Of a stretch of DNA of 64,000 nucleotides, positions 46,151-54,880 are shown piece after piece. Both the position numbers and the translations under genes were made by a program. Source of the stretch: Dyadobacter diqingensis (lineage in GTDB: Bacteria > Bacteroidota > Bacteroidia > Cytophagales > Spirosomataceae); the NCBI RefSeq assembly GCF_024220585.1, contig NZ_JAMXKF010000003.1, positions 310,001 through 374,000 on the forward strand. The letters run 5' to 3'. The notes beneath the pieces are model-generated. The model was not told the DNA's origin. It saw only the letters and a list, made by a program, of their open reading frames with translations, and did no database searches. Position 1 is the stretch's first letter. Every line of letters starts with the position of its first letter.

Positions 46151-46729
46151 ATGAAAATGAACCATTTTATCTGTTGCCTGATTTTTTGCCTATTGCTGGC
46201 GGGGTGTAATAATAAGCGTGTGGAAAATACCAAGGAATTGTCCAATGAGATCAAAGCTTCCAAGATAGTCAGGGTGACCAATACGCAGCTTATTTACACT
46301 GTGGATGAATGGGGCAAAAAAATCTCAAAACTGGCACAAAAATCGTTGGACGAGGCGTTAACAAAGAATCCTGAAAAGGCTGGTGAATTGTGTAAAAATC
46401 TATCCCAGATTCCGATTATCGGTGCTTTGGAAAAGGAGTATGGTGTCAAAATTTCATTGTTAAGTGCCGGCGATACAAAGAATCCAGGCTTGGATAAAAA
46501 GGAGCAGGAGCTATTGGATGCCTATTTGTACAGTGCCAAAAACAATTCGCCGCTGAGCGATAACGTGCAGCCATTGAATGATACGCTGGTGGTGTACAAC
46601 CTGCCGGCTGACCCGAAAATTTGCAAGGCTTGCCTGGGAGACCAGATTCCTTCTTTTGCGCTATGGCGGTTATTATTTGACAAAAAGGAGGTTTTGAGAA
46701 AAGTGGATGTAAAAAAATTAAAAGATTGA
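46151..46729 (+). CDS. Lipoprotein with divergent Tll0287-like (DUF3365) domain
   Basis: A 192-residue lipoprotein; the ATG at MKMNHFICCLIF opens a lipoprotein signal with lipobox LLAGC. The rest has the order of a Tll0287/DUF3365 domain (GELCKNLSQIPI; EKEYGVKISLLSAGDTKNPGL; a terminal CKACLGDQ). In heme-binding members the last motif is CxxCH; here the His is replaced by Leu (CKACL), so covalent heme is unlikely. Family assignment is tentative. It lies 49 bases upstream of a metalloprotease gene on the same strand. Confidence 0.55.
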   Translation: MKMNHFICCLIFCLLLAGCNNKRVENTKELSNEIKASKIVRVTNTQLIYTVDEWGKKISKLAQKSLDEALTKNPEKAGELCKNLSQIPIIGALEKEYGVKISLLSAGDTKNPGLDKKEQELLDAYLYSAKNNSPLSDNVQPLNDTLVVYNLPADPKICKACLGDQIPSFALWRLLFDKKEVLRKVDVKKLKD

Positions 46730-46778
46730 TTGGATCAATTTTTGTTGGCGTAATGACTGAATCAAAATTGCTTTCGTT

Positions 46779-47384
46779 ATGACTGCCTCAAATTCACCGG
46801 TAACAGAAAATTTCGATCATTTTCGGGAAAACAAGAAAATCCCGAAAGTGATTGAGAATGAAATATTAAAAGCACTTTCTTTTTATCCCGAGCTGCAAAA
46901 GGTACCGATTGATTTTGTGTTCAAGCAAAACATTAAAAAGTCGGTTATGCAGGCGCAGCCGCAAATCGGGACAATGTTTTTCCGAAAAGAAAAGTGGGCT
47001 TACCAGATTAATATCAGTGCTTTATTCAAGCTGACGCATACCGCCATCCCCATTCACCATATCCCGACGGACATTATGATCGGATGGATTGGGCATGAAT
47101 TGGGACATATTATGGATTATCATCGCCGTAATCTCTTCGGGATGATCCGTTTTGGGTACGGTTATCTTTTCTCGACAAAATATATCCGTCGGGCCGAGAG
47201 AGTGGCCGATACTTTTGCGGTCATGCACGGATTGGGTTATTATATCATTGAAACTAAAAACTTTATACTGAACCACGCCGAACTGCCCGAACATTACAAA
47301 CAAAAAATTGCCCGTTTGTACCTTTCGCCGGATGACATTGTGGAACAGGTAAAATTATTGGAAACGCAGAGGCCGGTATTATAA
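46779..47384 (+). CDS. HExxH zinc metalloprotease-like protein
   Basis: A 201-residue protein without a signal peptide or clear membrane helix. H106-E107 and H110 form HELGH, and E140 in RRAERVADTFAV supplies a plausible third zinc ligand 30 residues on, as in gluzincins. The ExxAD pattern recalls M48-like peptidases, but the protein is much smaller and lacks their helices. Substrate unknown. Its stop overlaps the stop of the convergent GH3 gene by six bases. Confidence 0.65.
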   Translation: MTASNSPVTENFDHFRENKKIPKVIENEILKALSFYPELQKVPIDFVFKQNIKKSVMQAQPQIGTMFFRKEKWAYQINISALFKLTHTAIPIHHIPTDIMIGWIGHELGHIMDYHRRNLFGMIRFGYGYLFSTKYIRRAERVADTFAVMHGLGYYIIETKNFILNHAELPEHYKQKIARLYLSPDDIVEQVKLLETQRPVL

Positions 47385-48899
47385 TTTGGGCCGCACAAAT
47401 GCCTCGAATTCCAGAAAATCGGCTTCTTTCATCACCCTTGGAATTTTCACCTGCCCGCCGAGTTTTTTGGTTTCCTCACTCCATTGATGGAAAATGGCTT
47501 CGGGAATCAGTACGACTTCGATCCCTTTCAAAGCTTTGCCCCGTGCCACTTTGTAATTTTTATTTGTGTTTTGTAAGGCGTCATCCAATGTTTCGGAAAC
47601 TTTTGCGGAATCAGGGAATTTGTCGGAACTGATATACCATTTGAGAATGTATTCATCATTTTTATGGATTGCCGCGACGATAAATTCGGTCATGACCACA
47701 TCATAATCCTGCTCCAAAACGCGGATGGCATCATTCATCTGATTGACTGAAAGTTGCTCGCCGACTACGTTCAGGTAATGTTTTGTTCGACCGGTAATCT
47801 TTATTTCAGCGCGTGATTTATCTGTGATCGTCACCGTATCTCCGATCATATAACGCCAGGCACCGGCTACCGTGGAAATTAGCAGAACATATTCCACGTT
47901 TTCCTCCGCATTGCCCAGATGGAAAATGTTGGCGTCAGGTTTTACCAAACCGTCCTCGTCAATATTGTTTTCATTCATAGGCACAAATTCAAAAAAGATA
48001 CCGTTTCCGGTAAAAAGTGCCATGGATGAGGTTTCAGGCCTTTTTTGAATCGCAATAAACCCTTCGGACGCGAGATAGGTGTCGATGTAAATCAATGGAC
48101 GAGCCAATAATTTTTCCAGACTTTTCCGGTATGGCTCAAAAGCTACGCCGCCGGTTGTGTAGACCTGAAGATTGGGCCATATTTCGTGGATGTTATTCAG
48201 CTTATGATATTTTATAATTTCTTTCAGCATCAGCTCGACCCAGGCAGGAATGCCGGATAAACAACCAATATCCCAGTCAGCAGCCTGTTCTGCAATTTTT
48301 TTAACCTTTTCGTCCCAGTCTTTGATATCTGCAATTTCACGTCCTGGTTTGTAAAATCCACTGAACCAGCCCGGGATATTACTTGCGCTTATTCCGCTGA
48401 TTTCACCTTCAAGATGGTCGTCTTTTTCAATCAGATTTGTGCTGCTGCCGAGCATCAGGATTTGCTTTTCAAAAAAGTCTGCCGGCAAGTTGAAGACATT
48501 AAGGTTCATAATTTCCTGGATGCCGTTTTTTCTGATGGCGTCAACCATCTCATCGGTCACCGGAATATGTTTGCTGTGGCTTGTGGTGCCGCTGCTTAAT
48601 GCAAAATATTTTTGTCCGCCCGGCCAGGTCACATTCTGATGCCCTTTGAGCAGATAATGCCACCAATCGGCGTTCATTTTATCATAGTCGTGTACGGGCA
48701 CCTGTTGTTGAAAGGAGGAAATAATATCCTCACCAGTCAGTATTTCCTTAAAATGATAAGCCTTGCCAAATGCGGTGAATTTTGCCTTTTCAAGTAAATC
48801 TTTCAAAACTTCCGCCTGATCCTTTATTGGATCGGGATCGCTCATAATATAACCTGAAAGGTCAATCGCTTTTTTGATCAGCTCGCCAATAACTGCCAT
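47379..48899 (-). CDS. GH3-family acyl-adenylate/amide synthetase-like protein
   Basis: A 506-residue ANL-superfamily protein. The phosphate-binding motif is SSGTTSHSKHIP, the adenine-side block is YTTGGVAFEP and YLASEGFIAIQ, and the hinge region is YRYMIGDTV-like (WRYMIGDTVTIT) with KITGRTKHYLNVVGEQL. In plants GH3 enzymes join amino acids to jasmonate or auxin; bacterial members are common in Bacteroidota but their substrates are not established. Length is close to the plant enzymes, minus extensions. Confidence 0.85.
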   Translation of the reverse strand: MAVIGELIKKAIDLSGYIMSDPDPIKDQAEVLKDLLEKAKFTAFGKAYHFKEILTGEDIISSFQQQVPVHDYDKMNADWWHYLLKGHQNVTWPGGQKYFALSSGTTSHSKHIPVTDEMVDAIRKNGIQEIMNLNVFNLPADFFEKQILMLGSSTNLIEKDDHLEGEISGISASNIPGWFSGFYKPGREIADIKDWDEKVKKIAEQAADWDIGCLSGIPAWVELMLKEIIKYHKLNNIHEIWPNLQVYTTGGVAFEPYRKSLEKLLARPLIYIDTYLASEGFIAIQKRPETSSMALFTGNGIFFEFVPMNENNIDEDGLVKPDANIFHLGNAEENVEYVLLISTVAGAWRYMIGDTVTITDKSRAEIKITGRTKHYLNVVGEQLSVNQMNDAIRVLEQDYDVVMTEFIVAAIHKNDEYILKWYISSDKFPDSAKVSETLDDALQNTNKNYKVARGKALKGIEVVLIPEAIFHQWSEETKKLGGQVKIPRVMKEADFLEFEAFVRPKL

Positions 48900-49070
48900 G
48901 GGAATTTCAATTTTTGAAGTGAGTAGGTAATACTCGCAGCAGATTAAAAAGCTGTGCCAGTGATAGATTTATCAAGAGGAATGTGGCCATAACCCTTTTA
49001 ATAATAAATTTACGGCAATGCTGCGAAGCGAGTTTTTACATAATGCAACCAACCCAATGCGGAAAACACT

Positions 49071-50000
49071 ATGACGGCAATATTCTTTTCTTCTTTCTCT
49101 GACAGGACAAAAAAAGCCTGCGGGATTTTTATCCTCTTGTTATTGACTTTTTTTAACACGTTTGCGCAAAACAACATCCTCGTTTTCCAATCCGATTTCG
49201 GGTTAAAGGACGGCGCGGTTTCTGCGATGAAAGGTGTTGCGATGGGCGTTTCTCCGGATCTCAAATTGTTTGATGTTACGCACGAGATTCCTGCTTATAA
49301 TATTTGGGAGGCCTCTTATCGTCTTGTTCAGACGGCACCTTACTGGCCGGCAGGTACCGTTTTCGTTTCCGTTTGTGATCCTGGTGTGGGCACGGACCGC
49401 AAATCGGTTGTATTGCTGACCAAGTCAGGGCATTATTTTGTCACGCCTGATAACGGAACGCTTACCTTAATTGCAGAGCAACTGGGTATTCAGGAAGTAC
49501 GGGAAATTGATGAAGCGAAAAACCGACGGAAAAATTCCAACGAATCTTACACCTTTCATGGACGTGATGTGTATGCTTTTACCGGTGCGAGGCTTGCTTC
49601 GAAAACCATAACCTATGAGCAGGTGGGGCCGAAATTGCCGGATCAGGTTGTGATGATACCTTATCAGAAACCTTCTTTCGAACAGGGAAAAGTAAAGGGA
49701 ACAATTCCCATTCTTGATATTCAGTATGGTAACGTGTGGACGGACATCGATAAAAAACTTTTTAACCAGCTGGGAATTAAAATTGGCGATGTTATAAAAG
49801 TTCAGGTATTTAACGGAACTGACAAAGTTTATGAAGGTACCGTTAAGTATGTCAATACCTTCGGAGAAGTGAAGGAAGGGGCCGATGTGGGGTATTTTAA
49901 CAGTCTGCTTAATTTTTCACTGGGCGTAAATATGGCCAGCTTCTCAGAAAAATATAAAGTTATGAGCGGGAATACGTGGCGCGTTGTTTTAAGCAAATAA
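49071..50000 (+). CDS. SAM hydroxide adenosyltransferase-like (DUF62) protein with signal peptide
   Basis: A 309-residue protein of the SAM-dependent chlorinase/fluorinase family. The conserved Asp-Arg-His set of the hydrolase type is present: VCDPGVGTDRKSVVL for Asp and Arg, and TFHGRDVYAF for His; the substrate loop is VTPDNGTLT. Such enzymes split SAM into adenosine and methionine. The surprise is an N-terminal signal peptide (GIFILLLLTFFNTFAQ) before the usual start of the domain at NNILVFQSDFG; no start codon exists closer to the domain, so export is likely. Periplasmic SAM is not expected, which makes its substrate uncertain. Confidence 0.85.
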   Translation: MTAIFFSSFSDRTKKACGIFILLLLTFFNTFAQNNILVFQSDFGLKDGAVSAMKGVAMGVSPDLKLFDVTHEIPAYNIWEASYRLVQTAPYWPAGTVFVSVCDPGVGTDRKSVVLLTKSGHYFVTPDNGTLTLIAEQLGIQEVREIDEAKNRRKNSNESYTFHGRDVYAFTGARLASKTITYEQVGPKLPDQVVMIPYQKPSFEQGKVKGTIPILDIQYGNVWTDIDKKLFNQLGIKIGDVIKVQVFNGTDKVYEGTVKYVNTFGEVKEGADVGYFNSLLNFSLGVNMASFSEKYKVMSGNTWRVVLSK

Positions 50001-50024
50001 AAGCAAAAGGCACTCTGTAAAGAA

Positions 50025-50051
50025 AAAACCTGTTCGCGAGGAACAGGTTTT
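50025..50051. terminator. Bidirectional terminator
   Basis: An 11-bp perfect stem (AAAACCTGTTC / GAACAGGTTTT) with loop GCGAG lies between the DUF62 gene and the convergent Lys/Ala-rich gene. A-rich and T-rich flanks allow use in both directions. Confidence 0.8.
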
Positions 50052-50071
50052 CAAAACTCTTTTCAAAAATA

Positions 50072-50353
50072 TTATAGCTTTTTGGCTTCTGCCTTTACTT
50101 CGGCGCCCACTTTATTGGCTACTTTTTTGGTGCCGTCGTAGGCCTTTTCAGCTCCTTCACCCACTTTCTCGGCTCCTTTTTTCACTCCCTTACCCACTAT
50201 TTTTGCATCTTTTTTAATTTCAGCGCCTACTTTTTTTGCAGTGGCTTTTGTGGCAGCAACTGCTTTTTGTGTTTTGGTAGAGTCCGAATTCTGTGCGAAA
50301 GAAACAGTGCTTACCGCTAATACCAAAGCAGCGAAAATAAATAATTTTTTCAT
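50072..50353 (-). CDS. Small secreted Lys/Ala-rich repeat protein
   Basis: A 93-residue protein: a signal peptide (MKKLFIFAALVLAVSTVSFAQ) followed by a helical, lysine- and alanine-rich region of imperfect 11-residue-like repeats (KKVGAEIKKDAKIVGK, KKGAEKVGEGAEKA, NKVGAEVKAEAKKL). This resembles LEA/apolipoprotein-like amphipathic helices that bind membranes or protect proteins under stress. Function unproven. Confidence 0.6.
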   Translation of the reverse strand: MKKLFIFAALVLAVSTVSFAQNSDSTKTQKAVAATKATAKKVGAEIKKDAKIVGKGVKKGAEKVGEGAEKAYDGTKKVANKVGAEVKAEAKKL

Positions 50354-50482
50354 GTTCTTTTGTGTGTTTTTAGATAGTTACATACTGCGATTACAACGAG
50401 AAACTTTGAGGATAAGTTTATCTGACCGGTTAATAATTATTCTTATTTCGATTAAAAGAGCAATTTTAATCTTTTTGGTGCC

Positions 50483-50908
50483 ATGGAGAATGAAAAACGC
50501 GAATTTTGGTGCTGGCCGGTATTTTTTGCAGCCATGACTTATTGTATTTTTCTATTTTACGAATCCTGTAAAAGAGAGCGTGAAGTCTGGGATAGCAGCC
50601 AGGACATTCGCGTGCAGGTGATCGATAAACGATTGGGGCATAAAAGCAGAGACAATAAAATCGGGATCAGGCATGGCGTGATCCCGATTTATGTGTATGC
50701 AGGCAAAAGATGGTTCAGGCAGGCGAAGATCGATTCCATGACGACCGTCAAGTATAGCGCGAAATACCATGCTTACATGGACCCCAATCACAGATTCAGT
50801 GCGGATAAAGGTTTTCTCTGGTTCCTTATCGTCATGGATCTGATTATTCTCTGGCGATCGATCTGGCTTGGCCTGTACATCTGGTATTGGAAACAGCCCG
50901 GAGTTTAG
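50483..50908 (+). CDS. Small two-helix membrane protein, unknown function
   Basis: A 141-residue protein with one N-terminal helix (FFAAMTYCIFLFYES, about 15-29), a basic mid-region of about 75 residues and a second helix (FLWFLIVMDLIILWRSIWLGLYIWYW, near 112-136). Not recognised. Coding is supported by ordinary codon use and a clean stop sharing four bases with the convergent aldo/keto reductase stop. Confidence 0.55.
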   Translation: MENEKREFWCWPVFFAAMTYCIFLFYESCKREREVWDSSQDIRVQVIDKRLGHKSRDNKIGIRHGVIPIYVYAGKRWFRQAKIDSMTTVKYSAKYHAYMDPNHRFSADKGFLWFLIVMDLIILWRSIWLGLYIWYWKQPGV

Positions 50909-51792
50909 TCAGGTTTTACTTTTCCGGTTACCTGATATATTTCATACCAATCCTGATGTGTGAGTTTGATATCAGATGCGCTCGCCGCATTTCTGATCCT
51001 TGTTTCAGACAAAGAGCCGACAATTGGCAAAGTGCCCAGCTTCATCAGCCATGCAACCGCGGTTTGCTCGATATTGGCATCGTATTTTTTCCCGATTTCT
51101 TCCAGTTTGGCACGTAAAGCAACTGCTTTTTCATCGGTCCCGTCCAAAATCCGTCCACCTGCCAATGGCGCCCAGGCCAATGGTTTGCTGAAACACTGTT
51201 TGATAAAATCAATACGGCCGTCTTCGATGGCCGTTGTGTTCATCAGGTTAAGCTCAATGTGGTTTGTAACAATGGGGATGCGCAGGAATGACGCAAGCAG
51301 CTGATGCTGAAAAACTGAGAAATTGGCAACACCGATGTGTTTCACTTTACCAGATTTCACTACTTCGGCAAGCGCTCCGGCAGTTTCCTCAGGATCAGCA
51401 AGAAAATCGGCGTGCTGCAAAAGAAAAATATCCAGGTAATCGGTATTCAGTCTTTTCAACGAACCATTCACACTGCTTACGATGTGATCTTTGGAAGTGT
51501 CGTAATATTTAAAGCTGCCATCATCCGATTTACGGATGCCGCATTTGCTGAAAAGAACAATATCTTCTCTTTTGAAAGATTTGTTTTTGATGACCTTACC
51601 GAAATGCTCTTCCACTGTAAAATCACCATATATATCGGCGTGATCAAAGGTATTTATACCAAGCTCCAGACACAGGTTAACCGTTTTTTCAATGGATGTA
51701 GTCGTTGCCGCACCTTCATCTTTCCATCTCCAGAAACCGTAAATTGCTTCAGATACTTTTGGGCCAGAATCACTTAAACTAACTTTTTTCAT
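50905..51792 (-). CDS. Aldo/keto reductase (YdhF-like)
   Basis: A 295-residue NADPH-dependent oxidoreductase. The catalytic tetrad is visible: Asp and Tyr in FDHADIYGDF, Lys in VLFSKCGI and His in LLQHADFLAD. The NADPH-site end segment is LPIVGSLSETRIRNAA. The order fits the YdhF-like group, which reduces small carbonyls. Substrate unknown. Confidence 0.92.
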   Translation of the reverse strand: MKKVSLSDSGPKVSEAIYGFWRWKDEGAATTTSIEKTVNLCLELGINTFDHADIYGDFTVEEHFGKVIKNKSFKREDIVLFSKCGIRKSDDGSFKYYDTSKDHIVSSVNGSLKRLNTDYLDIFLLQHADFLADPEETAGALAEVVKSGKVKHIGVANFSVFQHQLLASFLRIPIVTNHIELNLMNTTAIEDGRIDFIKQCFSKPLAWAPLAGGRILDGTDEKAVALRAKLEEIGKKYDANIEQTAVAWLMKLGTLPIVGSLSETRIRNAASASDIKLTHQDWYEIYQVTGKVKPD

Positions 51793-51818
51793 TCGGTGGT
51801 ATTGGTTGGATCAAGGTG

Positions 51819-51826
51819 CAAAAATA
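51819..51826 (-). promoter_or_regulatory. Candidate aldo/keto reductase promoter (TATTTTTG)
   Basis: TATTTTTG on the minus strand fits TAnnTTTG, 27 bases before the ATG. Several -33-like TTG elements are nearby, none at ideal spacing. Confidence 0.4.
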
Positions 51827-51977
51827 CCCTAATTTTAAAAATAGCAATCCAATTTTTGAGATACTGGCTGTTTTGAATAAAGTTATGACAAATGCCCGAT
51901 GGACAAATAAAGCTCCTGATTCTGTTTCAAGAACCTCGGAGCTTCTGATTAAGGGTTGTATTTTGACGGAACGACGT

Positions 51978-53132
51978 TTATTCGACTACCACCCTAAATG
52001 GTTTTGAAGTCGATGAATTATCCGTACTAATTACTTTCAAATGATATATTCCAGGCCTGATTAGGCCTTTGGGGCTAATGACAAAAGAATTGGGAGTTTT
52101 TCCGGAAAGAGGGGTGTCAATGGGGATTTCTGCACCGGAGGCATTATAAAGCTTAAAATGACCTGATATTTTACCTGATGTTGATACCGTGAAATTTCCT
52201 GTGTTTGGATTGGGAAATATAAAGGAATCTTCTCCGGGATCAGCGTTAACGGCAATAATCCGTGAAAACTCAAAGCTCCCGTCCAGATCAAGTTGTTTCA
52301 GACGGAAATAATACGTTTGTCCCGGATGGACATCGGTATCTTTAAAACTATAATCAGACCTGTTTTTCACGGTTGATTTTCCATCGACATAACCTATCGT
52401 TTCAAAATTGACCGCGTTACTACTTCTCTGAATTTCGAAACCCTGATTCTGTTCTTCCCAGGCCGTCGACCATTTAAGAGCGATTACATTTTCCTCAATA
52501 GCTCCTTCAAACGAAATTAGTTTGACCGGCATTGGATTGCTCACAGTTCCGTTTATAATAATATTGTCGAGTCTTATGGTACCGCCTGTGGACGCTCTGG
52601 CCGCTCCAAGGTCTGACCGCTGTGTGCCATAAGGATAAATTCTAAAAGTTATGGTGGCGCCCAGTGCGGTAGAAAAGTCTGCGAAATCCCAGACCGTTGT
52701 TGCGCCTGGTGTTGTGGTGGTGTTGGGCGCTGCTCCCCAGTTCGTTGAAGTGGCAAAACCATCGGTGCTGTAACGAATTTCCAGCTGATTCGGCGCGGAG
52801 GCGCTGCCTTGGCGGAAGAAACTTAATGAGGTAAGGTTTAGCTGATAACCGGGTGCCGCCGTTACTGAAAATTCAATATAGGAATTGTCGTTAATGGCAG
52901 CTGTATTGTTCAGTGTCGTTGAGTTGAAGGCATTGGCGAACATGGTGCAGGTCATCGTGCTCCGGGTTGCCGCTGTACCGGTGGCATTCGCATCCATGAC
53001 TGGCACATTACCTGCCGTCGGACAGGCAGAAGCACCGGTAAACGAATTTTGATAGATCTGGGCGAAAGACAGGACCGGCAGCAATGCGGTGATCGTAAAC
53101 AGTAGAAACTGTTTAAAGTAAATTTTTTTCAT
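51978..53132 (-). CDS. Secreted T9SS protein with beta-sandwich N-terminal domain
   Basis: A 384-residue secreted protein (signal peptide MKKIYFKQFLLFTITALLPVLSFAQ). Residues about 25-195 form a Ser/Thr/Asn-rich jelly-roll-like domain. It is followed by a fibronectin-like domain (VKLISFEGAIEENVIALKWST, YYFRLKQLDLDGSFEFS) and a type IX sorting domain (FIFPNPNTGNF, FKLYNASGAEI, PGIYHLKV). The function of the first domain is unknown; a sugar- or surface-binding role is a guess. Confidence 0.75.
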   Translation of the reverse strand: MKKIYFKQFLLFTITALLPVLSFAQIYQNSFTGASACPTAGNVPVMDANATGTAATRSTMTCTMFANAFNSTTLNNTAAINDNSYIEFSVTAAPGYQLNLTSLSFFRQGSASAPNQLEIRYSTDGFATSTNWGAAPNTTTTPGATTVWDFADFSTALGATITFRIYPYGTQRSDLGAARASTGGTIRLDNIIINGTVSNPMPVKLISFEGAIEENVIALKWSTAWEEQNQGFEIQRSSNAVNFETIGYVDGKSTVKNRSDYSFKDTDVHPGQTYYFRLKQLDLDGSFEFSRIIAVNADPGEDSFIFPNPNTGNFTVSTSGKISGHFKLYNASGAEIPIDTPLSGKTPNSFVISPKGLIRPGIYHLKVISTDNSSTSKPFRVVVE

Positions 53133-53332
53133 AATAGTGTGTATATAATGTTAGTGGTTAACGGAATGAAATTAACCAAAAGAAAATGCAGAAAATAGTA
53201 ATATTGAATATTAGATCAGGTTTACTCAATATTTGATTACGGTATTCTTAATGCGCATATTTTATTCGTTTTAAGCGCTTTTTTGAAGGTTATTTTGATC
53301 GTCGGGCGGAGGAGAATTGGCGGAAAAATAAA

Positions 53333-53361
53333 AGAAGTCAAGTTTTCAAAACTTGACTTCT
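53333..53361. terminator. 29-bp palindrome, copy 2 (xylulokinase terminator)
   Basis: The 29 bases from 53333 to 53361 are identical to 39265-39293. On the minus strand the hairpin ends the xylulokinase transcript, followed by TTTATTTTT. It lies 38 bases past the stop. The rest of the gap up to 53132 holds no other clear element. Confidence 0.8.
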
Positions 53362-53398
53362 TTAGATTGATCAGAAAACTTTCGACAAGATATTTTAT

Positions 53399-54880
53399 CT
53401 ACCCATTCAGCAAAGCCTCTTTCCATCTGCCATAAGCTTCTTTGGTCGCTTCGGCCAGTGAAGAATCCGGTTCAATAGTCCGCAATGCTGAAAGTCCCAC
53501 AAATGCTTCATCACGACTTTTGTAATATCCCAGTCCTAAACCGGCTGCACGGGCTGCCCCCTGTGCGCCATCCGTATTGAAAAGCTCAACCGTAGCGCCC
53601 GAAACATTGGCGAAAGTTTCACGGAATACCGGGCTCAGGAACATATTGGCTTCACCAGCTCTTATATTTTTCAGTGATACACCCAGCGTTTCCATCACTT
53701 CCATACCGTAGTACAATGCAAAAACAATACCTTCCTGCGCCGCGCGCGTCCAGTGATTGATACCGTGTCGGCTAAACTGAAGTCCCTGGAAATTAGCGCC
53801 CGGATCCTGGTTTTCAAGCATGCGTTCAGCGCCATTACCGAACGGAAGACAAAGCAGGCCGTCCGAACCGACAGGTGCCTTTGCAGCCAGGTCATTAATA
53901 GCCGGATATGATATATTGCCCTGTAACAGCGTATTACGCAGCCAGCTGTTCAGGCTGCCTGTTCCGTTTACGCATAAAAGCACACCATAACGTGGAGCTT
54001 CCACGGTGTGGTTTACGTGTAAAAATGTATTTACTCTCGATTTTTCATCAAATTTAATTTGCTCGCTCACACCATAAACCACCCCGGACGTTCCGGCCGT
54101 GGCAGCCACTTCACCCGGTTCCAGAACATTCAGCGAAAAAGCATTATTAGGCTGATCACCTGCGCGGTAGGTGATAGGAATGCCCGCTTTTAAACCTAAC
54201 GCCGCAGCTGCATCGGAGGTCAGTTTTCCCTGTTCTGAGAAAGTTGGCAGGACGTTTGCAATCAGATTTTTATCAAAACCGAAGTAATCCAACAGAAAAT
54301 CTGCTGGCTTTTCATCCTGGAAATCCCAGAAAATCCCTTCGGATAGGCCGGACGGCGTCGTCACCACCTCATTGGTCATTTTTGCTGCCAGATAATCACC
54401 GGGAAGCATGAATTTATGTACCTGAGCAAAAACTTCCGGTTCATTTTGTTTTACCCATCCTAATTTGGAAGCGGTAAAGTTTCCAGGAGAATTCAGAAGG
54501 TGAGGAAGCACTTTTTTCTCTCCGATCGCTTCCATCGCCTTGTTTCCTATTTCAACCGCACGGCTGTCGCACCAGATGATCGATGGACGCAGTACATTCA
54601 GATTTTTGTCAACAACAACCAGGCCGTGCATCTGATAGGATATACCAATGGCACCCACTTCGTCAGCCGAAACGCCGGATTGTTTCATGACAGCCTGGGA
54701 GGCCAGACAGGCATTCTCCCACCATTGTTCCGGTTGTTGCTCCGCGAAACCAGGCTTGGGCGCGGCAATGGCCATTTCTTTTTCCGGATAAAAAGCCGAA
54801 GCAACTACTTGTCCGGTGTCGGCATGCAAAAGACACGCTTTGATAGATGAACTGCCTAAATCGAATCCCAGGAAATACAT
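53399..54880 (-). CDS. xylB: Xylulokinase-like FGGY sugar kinase
   Basis: A 493-residue kinase. The N-terminal phosphate-binding loop is FLGFDLGSSSIKACLL, and YQMHGLVVVD, the FGGY ATP-site block CVNGTGSLNSWL and the C-terminal GEANMFLSPVFRET and GAQGAARAAGLG follow. The order and length fit xylulokinase, which phosphorylates D-xylulose for the pentose phosphate path; other FGGY kinases are possible without a specificity residue test. The ATG at MYFLGFD is preferred to one 24 codons upstream, because kinases start at this strand. No xylose isomerase is nearby. Confidence 0.85.
   Translation of the reverse strand: MYFLGFDLGSSSIKACLLHADTGQVVASAFYPEKEMAIAAPKPGFAEQQPEQWWENACLASQAVMKQSGVSADEVGAIGISYQMHGLVVVDKNLNVLRPSIIWCDSRAVEIGNKAMEAIGEKKVLPHLLNSPGNFTASKLGWVKQNEPEVFAQVHKFMLPGDYLAAKMTNEVVTTPSGLSEGIFWDFQDEKPADFLLDYFGFDKNLIANVLPTFSEQGKLTSDAAAALGLKAGIPITYRAGDQPNNAFSLNVLEPGEVAATAGTSGVVYGVSEQIKFDEKSRVNTFLHVNHTVEAPRYGVLLCVNGTGSLNSWLRNTLLQGNISYPAINDLAAKAPVGSDGLLCLPFGNGAERMLENQDPGANFQGLQFSRHGINHWTRAAQEGIVFALYYGMEVMETLGVSLKNIRAGEANMFLSPVFRETFANVSGATVELFNTDGAQGAARAAGLGLGYYKSRDEAFVGLSALRTIEPDSSLAEATKEAYGRWKEALLNG

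Noticed and set aside
51910..51944. AAGCTCC / GGAGCTT inverted repeat after the aldo/keto reductase promoter
   Set aside because: Only 7 bp with a 21-base loop and no T-run; too weak to call a terminator.
51816..52007. 63-codon plus-strand ORF between the aldo/keto reductase and the T9SS gene
   Set aside because: It overlaps the 3' end of the T9SS gene, has no recognised domain and no plausible start context.
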